Below are positions 1 through 11,400 of a DNA stretch of 64,000 bases, one piece after another. This DNA comes from Plasmodium brasilianum (taxonomy: Eukaryota > Apicomplexa > Aconoidasida > Haemosporida > Plasmodiidae), in contig NC_090125.1 in NCBI RefSeq assembly GCF_023973825.1, forward strand, positions 1,113,501 through 1,177,500, given 5' to 3'. The notes beneath the pieces were generated by a model, which did not search any database, was not told the DNA's origin, and saw nothing but the letters and a program-made list of their open reading frames with translations. Position 1 is the stretch's first letter. Each line of letters starts with the position of its first letter. Both the position numbers and the translations under genes were made by a program.

Positions 1-1638
1 TATATGTATTTGTATATATATACAATTTTCGATCATAAGCCAATTTTTTACTACGCTTTTAATTTAACATATTACAACCAAACTATTTTTTCGTTATATT
101 ATTTTTTATCAAAAATATTTGGGCTTTTTTTTTTTTTTTTTTTTTTTCATAATAAAAAAATTTTACACATTTTTATATTTAATCAATATATTTAAACATC
201 TATAATTATTGTGTGTTTAACAATTTTTCCCTTTATCTTCTTCATATATTTTTTTTTTTTTTTATTATTGCCACTTTAAGTTTCTTTGGTTTACATAAAT
301 TTTAAGAAAAACGCTTTTTATATTGCTTGTCTTTAATTGTCTTTACTGTCTTTATTACTGTCTTTGAAGCTTTTTTGTTTCCCTGTTTCGTTGTTTTTTT
401 TCTTTTACTTTATTTTTTCGTTTGCCCTTTAAAACGTTACGAAGAATAATAAATTGAATATTTCAACTTATTATAGTTTTTAAATGTAAAATATACCCCT
501 GAAATTGGATAAGATCCTGAACCAAACAAAAATAATTTTTATTTTTGCAGATTAATTCAATTCCCACCTTTTCCCGTAAAATACATACACGTATACGCAA
601 ATATATACGTAAATATATAAGCAAATATATACGCAAAAATATACACACACATATACATACACCCCATACATATACAGTCATTCATATACATGTATATACA
701 TATACACCTACATATGGGTGCATATGCATATATATTTATAACCCCTTCTACAACATGTAAACACCTTTTTTTCTCTTGTTCTTTTTTCGTAATGTTCAAA
801 CATGTTCCGAGTATAATAAGCTTTTCATTAAAAAATATACGTGAATATACATAGACATGTTATACATTTACGTGCACATATATATTTTTACACTTAATTT
901 TAGTCTGTTCTCTGAACAATACACATTCGATTAAATTGCCATTTCATCTGTCTACTATGCAGTCTGTCTGTTATTCTTGTATGTATATCTCTTTGCATGC
1001 TTGTTTTTCATTTTTTTTTTTTTTTTTTTAATAAAATAATTCCTTACGCATCAACAGTACATGTCTTACTAATTGCACACAAACTTTTTCACTCCAACGT
1101 GTTGTTATTGTAACATAATTTGTAAATTTTTTTAATCCTTTCGCTCATGGATATAGGTGTATACATATATACCTACACATATATATGCACATTCCATATA
1201 TATATATGTAACATATATGCACACACATATATATGCACATTCCATATATATATATATGTACCATATATGCATAAACATATATATATATACATGTTAAATA
1301 AGACAAAAAAAAAAAAAAAACTTCACAAAAATATAGCCACTACATGCATTTTAATAAACCCCATGAACTTACATTAAAAATACACATTTATTCCGTTTCG
1401 TGTACATAAAAATATACAAGGTTGTAACGACGGCATTATATGGGATGGATGCACATATACATATGCATATAAACATACATACACATATGCATATACGTGT
1501 ACATACATATAAGCACATTAATGTGCATGCAAAAAAGTAGAGTAAAATAACAGTTTTTCATTTATTTTTCCCTCTCATTCTTTTCTTTCATTTTTCACTC
1601 TCATTTTTTTCTTTCATTTTTTTGTAAATATAGAAGCT
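1..1638. other. Gene-free 5' flank of TRAP
   Basis: No supported gene. It holds poly-T runs (about 128-147, 1012-1029), an ACATATATGCAC-type dinucleotide-rich microsatellite at about 1155-1290 and a poly-A run at about 1304-1320. The ORFs here are short and made of microsatellite sequence. It is probably the TRAP promoter and 5' leader, because two GCATGC-containing motifs lie in it (annotated separately). Confidence 0.7.
1524..1531. promoter_or_regulatory. Candidate AP2-Sp site (TGCATGCA) upstream of TRAP
   Basis: The palindrome TGCATGCA starts 115 bp before the TRAP ATG. A 7-base version, TGCATGC, is at 994-1000. Established knowledge: AP2-Sp, the sporozoite transcription factor described in P. 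berghei, binds a TGCATGCA-type motif upstream of sporozoite genes, including TRAP. The match is seen directly; binding is inferred. ATGCAT-like strings are common in this microsatellite-rich flank, so chance matches are possible. Confidence 0.55.
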
Positions 1639-3591
1639 ATGAAGTTGTTCGAGAATAAATGTTATTTAGTTGTTGTGCTTATTCTATACATTAGTACATT
1701 GTTGAATGGTAATGGTTCCATTGTGGATGAAGTAAAATACAGTGAACAAGTATGTAATGAACAGGTGGATTTATACTTATTAGTAGATGGATCGGGAAGT
1801 ATAGGAGAAGAAAACTGGAAATCTAAGATAATGCCAATGCTCTTTGGTATGATAAAAAATTTAAATATTTCAAAAGATGCCATTAATCTCTCTGTGAATC
1901 TTTTTGGTAACACTTCTAAAGAACTTATTAGATTAGGTAGTAGTGAATCTATTAATAGATTAAAGGCATTAAATGTACTAGCTCAGTTTAAAAGATATCG
2001 CCCCAGTGGAACTACTAACATGTCCGCTGCCTTAACAGATGTGCTTTTACATCTTAAGGATAGAGTTAATAGAAGTGAGGCTGTACAACTAGTTGTAATT
2101 ATAACTGATGGAGTTCCAAATTACAAATTTCGTGTTGTAAATTTAGTAGGGGACTTAAGAAAAAAAAATGTCAAGTTTGCAATCGTTGGTGTTGGTAATG
2201 GTATTGATAATGAATTCAATAAACTGTTAGCTGGTTGTCCTCCAAGAGTACGTGAATGTAATTTATATGCACAAGCTTCTTGGAGTAATGCAGTAAACAT
2301 TATGAAACCTTTTCTACAAAAAATATGTAATGAGGTAGAAAAAACTGCGCAATGTGGCCCATGGGGAGAATGGTCCTCTTGTTCTGTTACTTGTGGAAAG
2401 GGAACCAAACATAGATCAAGGGATATATTACATGCAGGATGTACAAGTGAAATGACTGAATCATGTGATAATGGTGATTGTCCTGTTGTACCTCCAGTCG
2501 CACCTGTTCTCCCTCCAAATATACGAGATATTAATAGACCAGGTGGAAACGATGATGATGATGATCATCCAAATTTTAGGAAGGGTTTAGATGTCCCAGA
2601 AGAAGATGAAGTTGCTCCACCAGAGGATAGACCAGAGGATAGACCAGAGGATAGACCAGAGGATAGACCAGAGGATAGACCAGAGGATAGACCAGAGGAT
2701 AGACCAGAGGATAGACCAGAGAATAGACCAGAGGATAGACCAGAGAATAGACCAGAGGATAGACCAGAGAATAGTCCAGAGGATAGACCAGAGAATAGTC
2801 CAGAGGATAGACCAGAGGATAGACCACCACGTCGAGGTGATGTATTCGATGTAAATCCTGATGAACCAAATTCAGAAAGTAAAGATAAACTTTTACCTAG
2901 TGATAAAGAAGATGAAGAAAACAAGAATAATTCTAATTTACCAGAAGGACTGGAGGAACGACCTCAAGAGGGAGAATCCTTACCAGTTGAACCAGAAGGT
3001 AACGAAAATGTAGAAGATAATTTCCCACAAGCTCCAAATGATTTACCAGGAAAACAAAGACAACCAGATATTCTCAATCCAGATGGAGGCCCAAATTTTG
3101 GAAATAATGAACATCCAGGTTCCCCTTCTAATAATGATTATTCTGGAAAAGCTTATACCCGTATCCCCAGTCCAATAGATAATGAAAAAAATAGAAGTAA
3201 CTATAATCATAATTATTCAAAGAGTCCAAATAATAATGGTCCAGAAGATCGAGTTGCAAGACCACATAAAGTAGACACTAATACAGAGTCACCTAGGGAT
3301 TCTTATAATGCCAATCCTGAATATGATGAAACACGTGAAAGTCCAAATTATGAACAAAGAGAAGATAATGGAAAACGGAGCTCAAATAATAATAATAAAA
3401 TTGCTGGAGGTATTATTGGAGGTTTAGCTTTAATAGGATGTGCTGGATTTGCTTACAACTTTATTTCCCATGGTGCTGCATCTGGATTAACACCTGAAAA
3501 TACACCTTTCGATGATGCAGTTCCAGAGGAAGATAAGGATCTTACTGAGAATGACCAATTCAAACTACCAGAAGATAACGACTGGAATTAA
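1639..3591 (+). CDS. TRAP: Thrombospondin-related anonymous protein (TRAP/SSP2)
   Basis: Micronemal adhesin of sporozoites. It links host ligands to the actin-myosin motor during gliding and cell invasion. The 650 residues show the full family order: signal peptide (about 1-24); von Willebrand A domain (about 44-230) with MIDAS motif DGSGS at 50-54, SGTTNMS and ITDGVPN; thrombospondin type-1 repeat (about 238-280) with WGEWSSCSVTCG, which carries the WxxW C-mannosylation and CxxTC O-fucosylation patterns; a long acidic repeat region rich in PEDR tetrapeptides (328-395) and then Asn/Pro-rich sequence; a transmembrane helix (about 588-611) beginning AGGIIGG, a rhomboid-type cleavage context; and a short acidic cytoplasmic tail ending DNDWN, whose penultimate Trp is the known aldolase/motor-linking residue. 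Single exon, complete, no lesion. Two candidate AP2-Sp motifs lie upstream. Confidence 0.98.
   Translation: MKLFENKCYLVVVLILYISTLLNGNGSIVDEVKYSEQVCNEQVDLYLLVDGSGSIGEENWKSKIMPMLFGMIKNLNISKDAINLSVNLFGNTSKELIRLGSSESINRLKALNVLAQFKRYRPSGTTNMSAALTDVLLHLKDRVNRSEAVQLVVIITDGVPNYKFRVVNLVGDLRKKNVKFAIVGVGNGIDNEFNKLLAGCPPRVRECNLYAQASWSNAVNIMKPFLQKICNEVEKTAQCGPWGEWSSCSVTCGKGTKHRSRDILHAGCTSEMTESCDNGDCPVVPPVAPVLPPNIRDINRPGGNDDDDDHPNFRKGLDVPEEDEVAPPEDRPEDRPEDRPEDRPEDRPEDRPEDRPEDRPENRPEDRPENRPEDRPENSPEDRPENSPEDRPEDRPPRRGDVFDVNPDEPNSESKDKLLPSDKEDEENKNNSNLPEGLEERPQEGESLPVEPEGNENVEDNFPQAPNDLPGKQRQPDILNPDGGPNFGNNEHPGSPSNNDYSGKAYTRIPSPIDNEKNRSNYNHNYSKSPNNNGPEDRVARPHKVDTNTESPRDSYNANPEYDETRESPNYEQREDNGKRSSNNNNKIAGGIIGGLALIGCAGFAYNFISHGAASGLTPENTPFDDAVPEEDKDLTENDQFKLPEDNDWN
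2620..2823 (+). repeat. TRAP coding minisatellite, 12-bp unit, 17 copies
   Basis: Seventeen tandem 12-bp units encode PEDR (13 copies), PENR (2) and PENS (2). The first eight are uniform PEDR and the variants alternate with PEDR towards the 3' end. The unit has no stop codon in several frames on both strands, which explains the long overlapping spurious ORFs here. Confidence 0.97.
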
Positions 3592-3985
3592 TTGAAGCCA
3601 GTACTCAGTACTGTAATGTATGTATGCAAATAAGAACCTCCTCGGAAAGGGAAAAACAGTCGCACGGGCACGAACAAGTGCGCATGTGAAAATATATGTC
3701 CCAACATGTGCGTTCTACTTACATTTATAAGTACATGCATCCGTATGTGCATTCCCGCATACATATACATACATATGTATGTATGTGCGGGTACATATTT
3801 ATGCGATGTGGGCACATTCGCATGTAGACATAACAAAATACGGAATATTTATTCCCCTCGATAATACAATATCGTAAAACACTGTTCTTGCTAGTTGAAT
3901 TGTTCCTGTATTTTTTTATTTAATCCTCCCTTTATTTGTTTATTCCCTTATTACTCTATTCCTTTATTCGTTTATCCCTTTTATA

Positions 3986-4018
<33 letters not shown>

Positions 4019-4727
4019 CTTTTTTTTTTGTCCATTCATTTTAGCTTTCATTTATGCTTTTATTATTTTTAATTAAATTTCACTAATATCCTGTGTTATA
4101 ATTTTGCCATCATTTGTGATTAACTATATTTTTAGTAGAATAACAAGAACTTATAAACAAGTAAAATTAAATATTATTTACCCATCATTTTTTTAATCCT
4201 CAAAAGATAAGGTAGATAGATGTGATTTTTCATAATTGCACATGCTAGCACACAATAATGAAAAAATTGTTTGTTGTGGTAATTAAGGGGTTTTCATATA
4301 AGGGTTCCTTGTGAATTTGCTTATACATATAGATACAGATACATAAGGATATACTTGTGAATTTGCTTATACATATAGATACAGATACATAAGGATATAC
4401 TTGTGAATTTGCTTATACATATAGATACAGATACATAAGGATATACTTGTGAATTTGCTTATACATATAGATACAGATACATAAGGATATACTTGTGAAT
4501 TTACAGATAAATAGAGATACATATACAATGTGGATATACTTGTGAATTTACTGATAAATATACATGCATATATATATACTTGTGAATTTACTTACACGTA
4601 TTTACACACGTGCATATATCTATGCATGGTAGTAAATCGAATTTCCAAGCAGTACATAAACTCAGCGGGCAATGAAACTAAGGCATCGCTCCGCTCTTAA
4701 ACACATTTTACAATTGTAAACGCATAG

Positions 4728-4758
<31 letters not shown>

Positions 4759-5107
4759 AATAATAATAATAATAAAATATAAAGCATAAAGGGTATGAAA
4801 AGATTAAAAAGGGGAGTAATCAAAATAAATGATACTTTAAAAAAAGGATGATTCGAAAAAAAAAAAAAAAAAAAAAAAAACTCATCAACAAAGTTAACAA
4901 TGTCAACAACACGCATAAACTATATTCAATTCATCCGTATCAGGTGGGAAATCCAATTAAATTTCACGGGTCCTTGTTTTCTTAAAATCAATTGTACATA
5001 AAAGTGACGAATGTACAATATGACAAGAATCTTCTGAGTTTGTCCGAATGGGGAAAAAGTTTTACATGGTAATAAAATCCACAAAATGCGCATAACGTTT
5101 TATATAT
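3592..5107. other. Gene-free region between two convergent genes
   Basis: 3' flanks of TRAP (+) and the GPATCH1-like gene (-). It contains a TA microsatellite and poly-T (about 3982-4029), a 46-bp tandem repeat (separate entry), and two poly-A runs (about 4728-4756, 4856-4880). No gene is seen. Confidence 0.75.
4308..4491. repeat. 46-bp tandem repeat, four near-perfect copies
   Basis: Copies begin at 4308, 4354, 4400 and 4446 with the shared core CTTGTGAATTTGCTTATACA followed by TATAGATACAGATACATAAGG. Diverged copies follow to about 4600. Non-coding; the unit is longer than the usual Plasmodium microsatellite. Confidence 0.93.
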
Positions 5108-7090
5108 TTAAGACGAAAAAATAGATTCAAAAATGAACTGCGGAATGTTCAGGAAACTGTCACATAAGGTTGGAGTGCTATCCTTTTCCAAATTTGCATT
5201 ACCCTTATACACATTTGAAATATTTAATTTGTCATAAACACATTTAGAAAATTCATAATTATAAATTTGAAAATTCGTATTTAAGTCTTCATTTATTATC
5301 TGATCTGTGTAAAAATCTAGATAAAATATTTTAAATTTGTTCATTAGTTCAGTGAATTCTTCACGCTCCTTACTGCTAAAAATGTTTTTTACTCTTATTT
5401 TATTTTCCTTCATTTTGCAAAAAAAACAAAATCTATTTTTTTTTTTTAAATCGTTATTAAAATTTATTCTATTCTTTAAAACATAAATTTCATTTTTGCA
5501 ATTTTCATCTCCTATCTCGCTATTGTTGGCTTGTACCCAGTTTTTCTTCGGGACGTACAAATTTATTAACTCATTTTTGCTCAAAACATCTTCGTTATTT
5601 ATTCTTATTAACTTGGAGTATCGTATATATAAATCCTTTAACTCTTCCACGTTTCGATAACTCTCACCTCCATTTTTTCTATCTTTCTTTTTCGAACAAA
5701 AAAAAAAATGGTACAATTTGTAACAAATGTGCATTTCGTTCGCGTGCAAAAAGGACGGATCACACATGACGAACGGGAAAGCACGGGTAATCTGCATGCT
5801 CCTTCGGCTACTATCACCACTACTGCTACGACTATGAACACCGCTTCCCCCTCTCCCTCCCCCTTCTTCAACTTCCGAGGTGCATTCATCATATAATTTC
5901 TTATGCTGCCAACTCGCATAAACATTCTCTACAGAGCTGTCCGAGTAACTATCGTCCGGAACATGACTGAACATTTTCTTATCTCCTCTATCCGCAGAAA
6001 AAAAGGAGCCTTTTCCAGATATACTCCCCATTTCTATATTACGATGACCTCCTGTGTTTTTCGAAAAATCATTACAGAGTGAACTTACTTCTTTTTTTTT
6101 TTTCTGATATATACTATTTACATTATTTTGAAAGAAAGCTCCCTCAAAATTATTTTTTGGTACATATAACTCCTTAATTCGTTTTTCGAATTCTCTCTGC
6201 TCTTTCATTTTAATTAAAATAATGTGGTTCTTATAGGATAAAATATTTATGTATTCATTTTCATTCCGTTCATTATTATCATTATTATCATTTCCAATAT
6301 TCTTTCTGATCTCTTCAAAAATATCGGGCAATTTTGGGCCTATTTCCTTGCGTGCATTTTGTGCCTTTTGCACCACTTTTATATTTCCACCTTTAGTATT
6401 TTCTTTTTTTCTCAACTCCTGTCCATTTTCATTCGTCTTGCTTAATTTATCATTACAATACCTTACTGATGGTAAACTTCCTTTATTTTCAATATCTTCT
6501 TCTTTATTTTTGTAAATATACCTTGGTGGAATATCATACTTCTCACGAGGTGTAGCAGCCGACGATAAATCAGGTAAATGTTGGGATAAATTTTTTTCCT
6601 CACTTCTCCAAGAACTTTCTTTCTTATTATTATTCTTTATTTTAAGATCAACTCCAATTGGTATACCATCAATATAATTGTTATTTCTCAGTAATGTATA
6701 TGAAATACTTTCATTAAAAAAGGTAAAGCTAATGTTATCTGTAAAATTTTTGTCATCTGCAAAATTCTCATTGGTCACTATGTCTTCATATATATTATCT
6801 TCATCATCTATATAATCATATATGCTCTTTTTAACTACTTTCTTACTTTTGTATATACTTGATACGTAATTACACGGTTTGAATTCTTCCTCTTTATTAC
6901 CACTTTTCTTGCTTCTTTTTCCTTTTCTCTTTTTATCCGATGCAACTAAATTTTTGTAAAAAACATAAAAATCGTATTCATCAAAATGTTTTCTCTTTTT
7001 ACTAAACTCTTTTCTTATTTCAGACACATCCAGATTTGTAATTCTTGTTCCTAGAAAGTCGGACATCTTTTTTTTTTCCTCATCAATCAT
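5108..7090 (-). CDS. GPATCH1-like RNA-processing protein (DUF1604 plus degenerate G-patch)
   Basis: 660 residues, single exon. Landmarks follow the order of GPATCH1 proteins, spliceosome-associated factors: NYVSS (74-78, family FVSSR), a lysine-rich spacer, YDYIDDED (91-98, family DFMDEED), a spacer with NFADD, then SYTLLRNNNYIDGIPIGVDLK (130-150), which lines up with the family G-patch (LLRKMGWKEGQGVGPR). The C-terminus FIFESIFSS resembles the family LFxAIFASS end. A basic stretch at 53-62 could be a nuclear signal. The G-patch has lost most of its glycines and the middle is low-complexity, so the call rests on motif order rather than strong identity. The start may instead be Met9 (MSDFLG), which has an A-rich context. 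The alternative is a conserved Plasmodium protein of unknown function. Confidence 0.55.
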   Translation of the reverse strand: MIDEEKKKMSDFLGTRITNLDVSEIRKEFSKKRKHFDEYDFYVFYKNLVASDKKRKGKRSKKSGNKEEEFKPCNYVSSIYKSKKVVKKSIYDYIDDEDNIYEDIVTNENFADDKNFTDNISFTFFNESISYTLLRNNNYIDGIPIGVDLKIKNNNKKESSWRSEEKNLSQHLPDLSSAATPREKYDIPPRYIYKNKEEDIENKGSLPSVRYCNDKLSKTNENGQELRKKENTKGGNIKVVQKAQNARKEIGPKLPDIFEEIRKNIGNDNNDNNERNENEYINILSYKNHIILIKMKEQREFEKRIKELYVPKNNFEGAFFQNNVNSIYQKKKKEVSSLCNDFSKNTGGHRNIEMGSISGKGSFFSADRGDKKMFSHVPDDSYSDSSVENVYASWQHKKLYDECTSEVEEGGGRGGSGVHSRSSSGDSSRRSMQITRAFPFVMCDPSFLHANEMHICYKLYHFFFCSKKKDRKNGGESYRNVEELKDLYIRYSKLIRINNEDVLSKNELINLYVPKKNWVQANNSEIGDENCKNEIYVLKNRINFNNDLKKKNRFCFFCKMKENKIRVKNIFSSKEREEFTELMNKFKIFYLDFYTDQIINEDLNTNFQIYNYEFSKCVYDKLNISNVYKGNANLEKDSTPTLCDSFLNIPQFIFESIFSS

Positions 7091-7715
7091 ATGCCAATGA
7101 TTTATATATATTCACGATGCGGATAAATGAGGAAAAGGGGTAGAGGGGGTAGGGACATAATTTATGAGAGCGTTTTCATTAGCATATACCCTCATGGCTA
7201 GCTATTACATAAATGCAAGGGATTGAAGTAATAAAGTAAAATGGTAAATGAGAAGAAATGAGAAAAGTAGAGAAGAAATATGAAGAAAGGAGTATAAATG
7301 AGAAGAAAAGAAAAAGCGTACTGCTTATCTTTTAGCCCTTAAAAGCGTGTGAACTCACACCTTATTACTACCGAATAAGTGTTAAGGATATTTTTTTAAA
7401 ATAAAATAAAAATCTTAATTATAATCCATTTCGCGTAAGAGTTACGATATATTATAAATAAGAAATGGGGAAGTCCTCACTATTAGATGCATACTTATCT
7501 GCAAAGAAGCAAATAAGGGGATAAAAATTTATCGTTTTTTGTGGTACTATTTTTGGCTTTATTTCTAAACATTTCGGCATTTTTCTTCACCATATATTTG
7601 GCACATACTACAGGTGGCACTCATTTTTATTTGGATACTTTGCTGATACTTTTTCTGCTTTTGTTGTACTTCACATTTTGTTTAAAAATTGTCAAATGGT
7701 GTGAGATTCCCACTT

Positions 7716-7930
7716 TTTTTTATTTTTTTGTATGTTTTATATTTTTTTGTATGTTTTATATTTTTTTGTATGTTTTATATTTTTTTGTATGTTTTATATT
7801 TTTTTGTATGTTTTATATTTTTTTGTATGTTTTTATATTTTTTTGTATTTTTTATATTTTTTTTTATTTTTTTATATTTTTTACTATATTTTTATATTTT
7901 TTAGTATTTTTTTATATTTTTTTGTATTTT
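7716..7930. repeat. T-rich tandem repeat, about 19-bp unit
   Basis: Repeats of TTTTTTTGTATGTTTTATA, regular in the first half and decaying towards the poly-T run. The 19-bp period leaves all three + frames open, giving nested Phe/Tyr/Val ORFs without coding meaning. Confidence 0.9.
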
Positions 7931-7946
7931 TTTTATTTTTTATTTT

Positions 7947-7948
<2 letters not shown>

Positions 7949-8019
<71 letters not shown>
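7949..8019. repeat. 71-base poly-T tract
   Basis: An uninterrupted run of T by direct count, followed by T-rich sequence to about 8089. Runs this long are length-unstable, and the true length in the organism may differ. Confidence 0.9.
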
Positions 8020-8021
<2 letters not shown>

Positions 8022-8436
8022 TTTCATTTTTTTTTTTCATTTTTTATTTTCATTTTTTTTTTTGTTTTTTTTTTTTTTTTTTTTTTTTTCCCCGATTAAA
8101 GCACCCTAGAAGTACCTTGTTAAATTTGTATATAATTGTTTAAAATATTCTATGCATAGTTGAATATTTACGAATGTGCTTATTTTATATTGACACTGTT
8201 ATAATTACCTGGTAGTAATTAGTACCTTTTGGGCTTATAAGGAATATGTGTAGTTAAGATGCTGCGTGCTTGCCATTTCGTTGTTTGTGAGTAATATATG
8301 TAAATGTATGTATATATATATATATATATATAAGGGCATGTATGGGCTTGTGTGTACATGTGTATACATGTATGTTTGCGACGCTATAAGCTAGAAGCTG
8401 AAAGGTTGAAGCTGACAGATAATAGCTCAAGGCAGA

Positions 8437-11400
8437 ATGAAGGGGGGAGAGAACAAGGAAAATTTGTACTTTAAGCTATATGAATATATAACCAAAATAG
8501 AAAATTTTTCGTGCGACAAAATCAACTTTGAAAGAGAAAAAAATAAAATAATATGTGCCAGAAGAAATCAAAAATTAAGTGAGAATGAAAAGGAAAAAAG
8601 TAAATGTGAACTACAAGAAGATGCAAATGCTATTTGTAACGGTAAAAGTAGAGCGTTTAAAGAAAATCAAAAAAAAGTAGTTAATCATACGAGTGGTTTT
8701 TATGATAATGAGAGTAGCGCCTATCCTTGTAACGTTCCAGAAGACATAGAATGTACATCTTATGAAGAGGTAAGTATGTCTTTCTCTTTTACGGATAGTG
8801 ACGAAAGTAGTGAAGGAGAAGACGAAATATGGGATAATACAAATAACGATAAGCTTGGAAATGCAGTTATTAATTGTACTCAAGGTAAAGATGAGACAGT
8901 TGTATTCCCCGATATAAAATTAAATCCTAATAATAAAGAGGATGATGAGTTTTCATGTGACTCGCTTCTCAATTTTTCGTCTGATGAAAAGGATAAAAAG
9001 AAAAGTTATAATACATCAAATTATTATACACATAATATAACTTCTAAACATAGTGAGAGTAAAAATGACAAAATATATGATAGTAGTAACCCTTGTGAAA
9101 TACACGAAGGAGACGTAATAGACGTAAGTAATACTAGCAATAACAGAAGAGACAGTGATACATACACAGAAATAGAAAATTATTATTTAATTTATAAAAT
9201 GAATAGAAGAATGGAGGAGCACAAAAGTATAAATGAAATAAAAACTATAAAGAATAAAAGAATTTTACATTTATCAGAAATATTTAAAAAGATCGATACC
9301 ATTTTAAGCTGTTATAAAGAAATAAAAAACGAGGTACATACATTAGTAAAGAATAAACAATTTATTTATAAAACGTTTTATTCTATTTTTCTAAATTATT
9401 ATTATAGGTATTCAGAAATTAAATTAATGAAAGTTAACAAAGGCAGAATTGAACGTTACCTTCAATATTATACCAACATAGAACAGTTTGAAATTATTAT
9501 GAGCAATATAGAGAAAAACCAGTACGCATATTTCTTAGATATATATAATAACTCCTTTCTGAAGAACAGAACAACAAACACAGATGAAGCGTGTGATAAG
9601 GGCAGAGGCGCGAAAACAAATGGGGGCAGCGACGACGGGAGGGACACAGAGGAATGTACGGAAGAAAGCGATTATACGGACGATGAATTGGTAAGCGGTC
9701 ATACTGACGATGAATTGGTAAGCGGTCATACGGACGATGAATTGGTAAGCGGTCATACTGACGATGAAGCGCTAAGTGGTTGTAGTGATGAAGAACTGGT
9801 AAGCGGTAATAGTGACAGTAACAAAAAGGTTGAGGAAAGAGGTACGAAGAAGGCAAGTGAAGAGGCATACAGTAACGATGATGAAAATGAATATTTGTTT
9901 AACAACATAGATGATGACGATAATAAAATATTCTCAAACGGGGATGATCAGAAGCATTCAAAATATGTATCCACGGAAGGTGACTCTTACGTAATACCAA
10001 GAAGTCAATGTATGGATCAGAAATATGAAATGAATAAATGTATGAACGAAAAACGTATGAACGAAAAATGCTTGGACGAAAAATGCTTGGACGAAAAATG
10101 CATGGAAGAAAAATATATGGAAGAAAAATATATGGAAGAAAAATATATGGAAGAAAAATGCATGGACGAAAAATATATGAGCAAAAAATGCATGGACGAA
10201 AAATATATGAGCAAAAAATGCATGGACGAAAAATATATGAATAGAAAAGGGTATGCTTATCGTAAATTATTAAAAAATCAATCAGGAAGAAGTAAAAATT
10301 TCTTGGGCAATTTTCCCCCACAATCTGATGAGTATAGGCAGGAAAAGTATGAAAGCATAAATAGAGGCAATGGATTAAAGAAAGAACTGTATCGAGGTTT
10401 ACAAAAAAGAGGAGGGGGGAAAAATGGAAAAACACAAAAAAGGAAAACGAATGGGATGAGCAAACCAAATAGGTTGAATAAGATTTACAAGTTGAATGGA
10501 ACGGACAAGCGGAGTGGACCCAAGAAGTTAGAAAAGTTGAAGGGAAAAAATGAAATTTACTATATGCTTCAGTTCTCAGAAAAAGCTATAAAATTTTTTA
10601 AAAAGAATGGCACATATTTGAACGCCAAGTCCAAGCTGGCCAAATATCAATCCATTATTAAGAGAATTTTGAAGTGCGTTATAAATTTATTTAGGGATGT
10701 TTTAAACAATGCAGATTTGAATATTCCTTGTAGCAGTGACGTTTTTGATAGTAATAATTCTCTTCGCGATAGCACGTTTTGCGAAAAGAAGGCAATGATA
10801 GAGCTACCACAAGAAAGCTACAAAAAAGTAAAAAATAAAAATGAACATGAGGGTGAACACAGTTGTAAATACGAACATGAAGAGGGTAATAGGTACATTA
10901 GCGAAATCCACTCAGGAAGGGGTGGAGAACCTGCGTCTTGCGAAGTTAAAGGAGTATCGAACATAAACAAATCAAACGTAAGTATAAGTAAAATGGGTAA
11001 AGGGCACACCATAACGAATGAATATAATATGGAAGGACATAACCTAGTAGTGGAACACTACCAAGCTGATAATGTCAAAACAAAAGATAGCGCAGTGAAA
11101 GAATGCAACTTGAATCTAATTCGAGGACAAAAGGATGGAGAAAACACAAACACCTTGCCATGTATCGACAATATCGTTACAAATGAAACTTTATTATTAC
11201 TAACAGATGACGAAAACGAGATTAACAAAATATACAACAATATGAACATGATATATTTCAGTAAATATATAAACGAATTTGAATATTACAAAAAGTACAA
11301 AATAAAATGTGGTTGTATGAAAGATATTATAAATTACATATATAAAAAATCAATGATTGATGAAAATAATTTATATGTAGATGATTATAACACATTGGAA

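Larger units (their letters stand above)
7091..8436. other. Gene-free region between divergent genes, T-rich on +
   Basis: Shared upstream region of the GPATCH1-like gene (-) and COG3 (+). It contains a 19-bp repeat, a 71-T run (separate entries) and a TA microsatellite at about 8310-8331. A 200-codon Phe/Tyr-rich ORF at 7541-8143 is a product of the repeat and poly-T and is not called. Confidence 0.75.

Noticed and set aside
2121..2924. Antisense ORFs of 95-119 codons within TRAP
   Set aside because: They lie opposite the TRAP domains or opposite the stop-free 12-bp repeat and have only repeat or shadow composition.
7541..8143. 200-codon + ORF, Phe/Tyr-rich
   Set aside because: Made of a 19-bp repeat and a 71-T run; no start context, domain or balanced composition.
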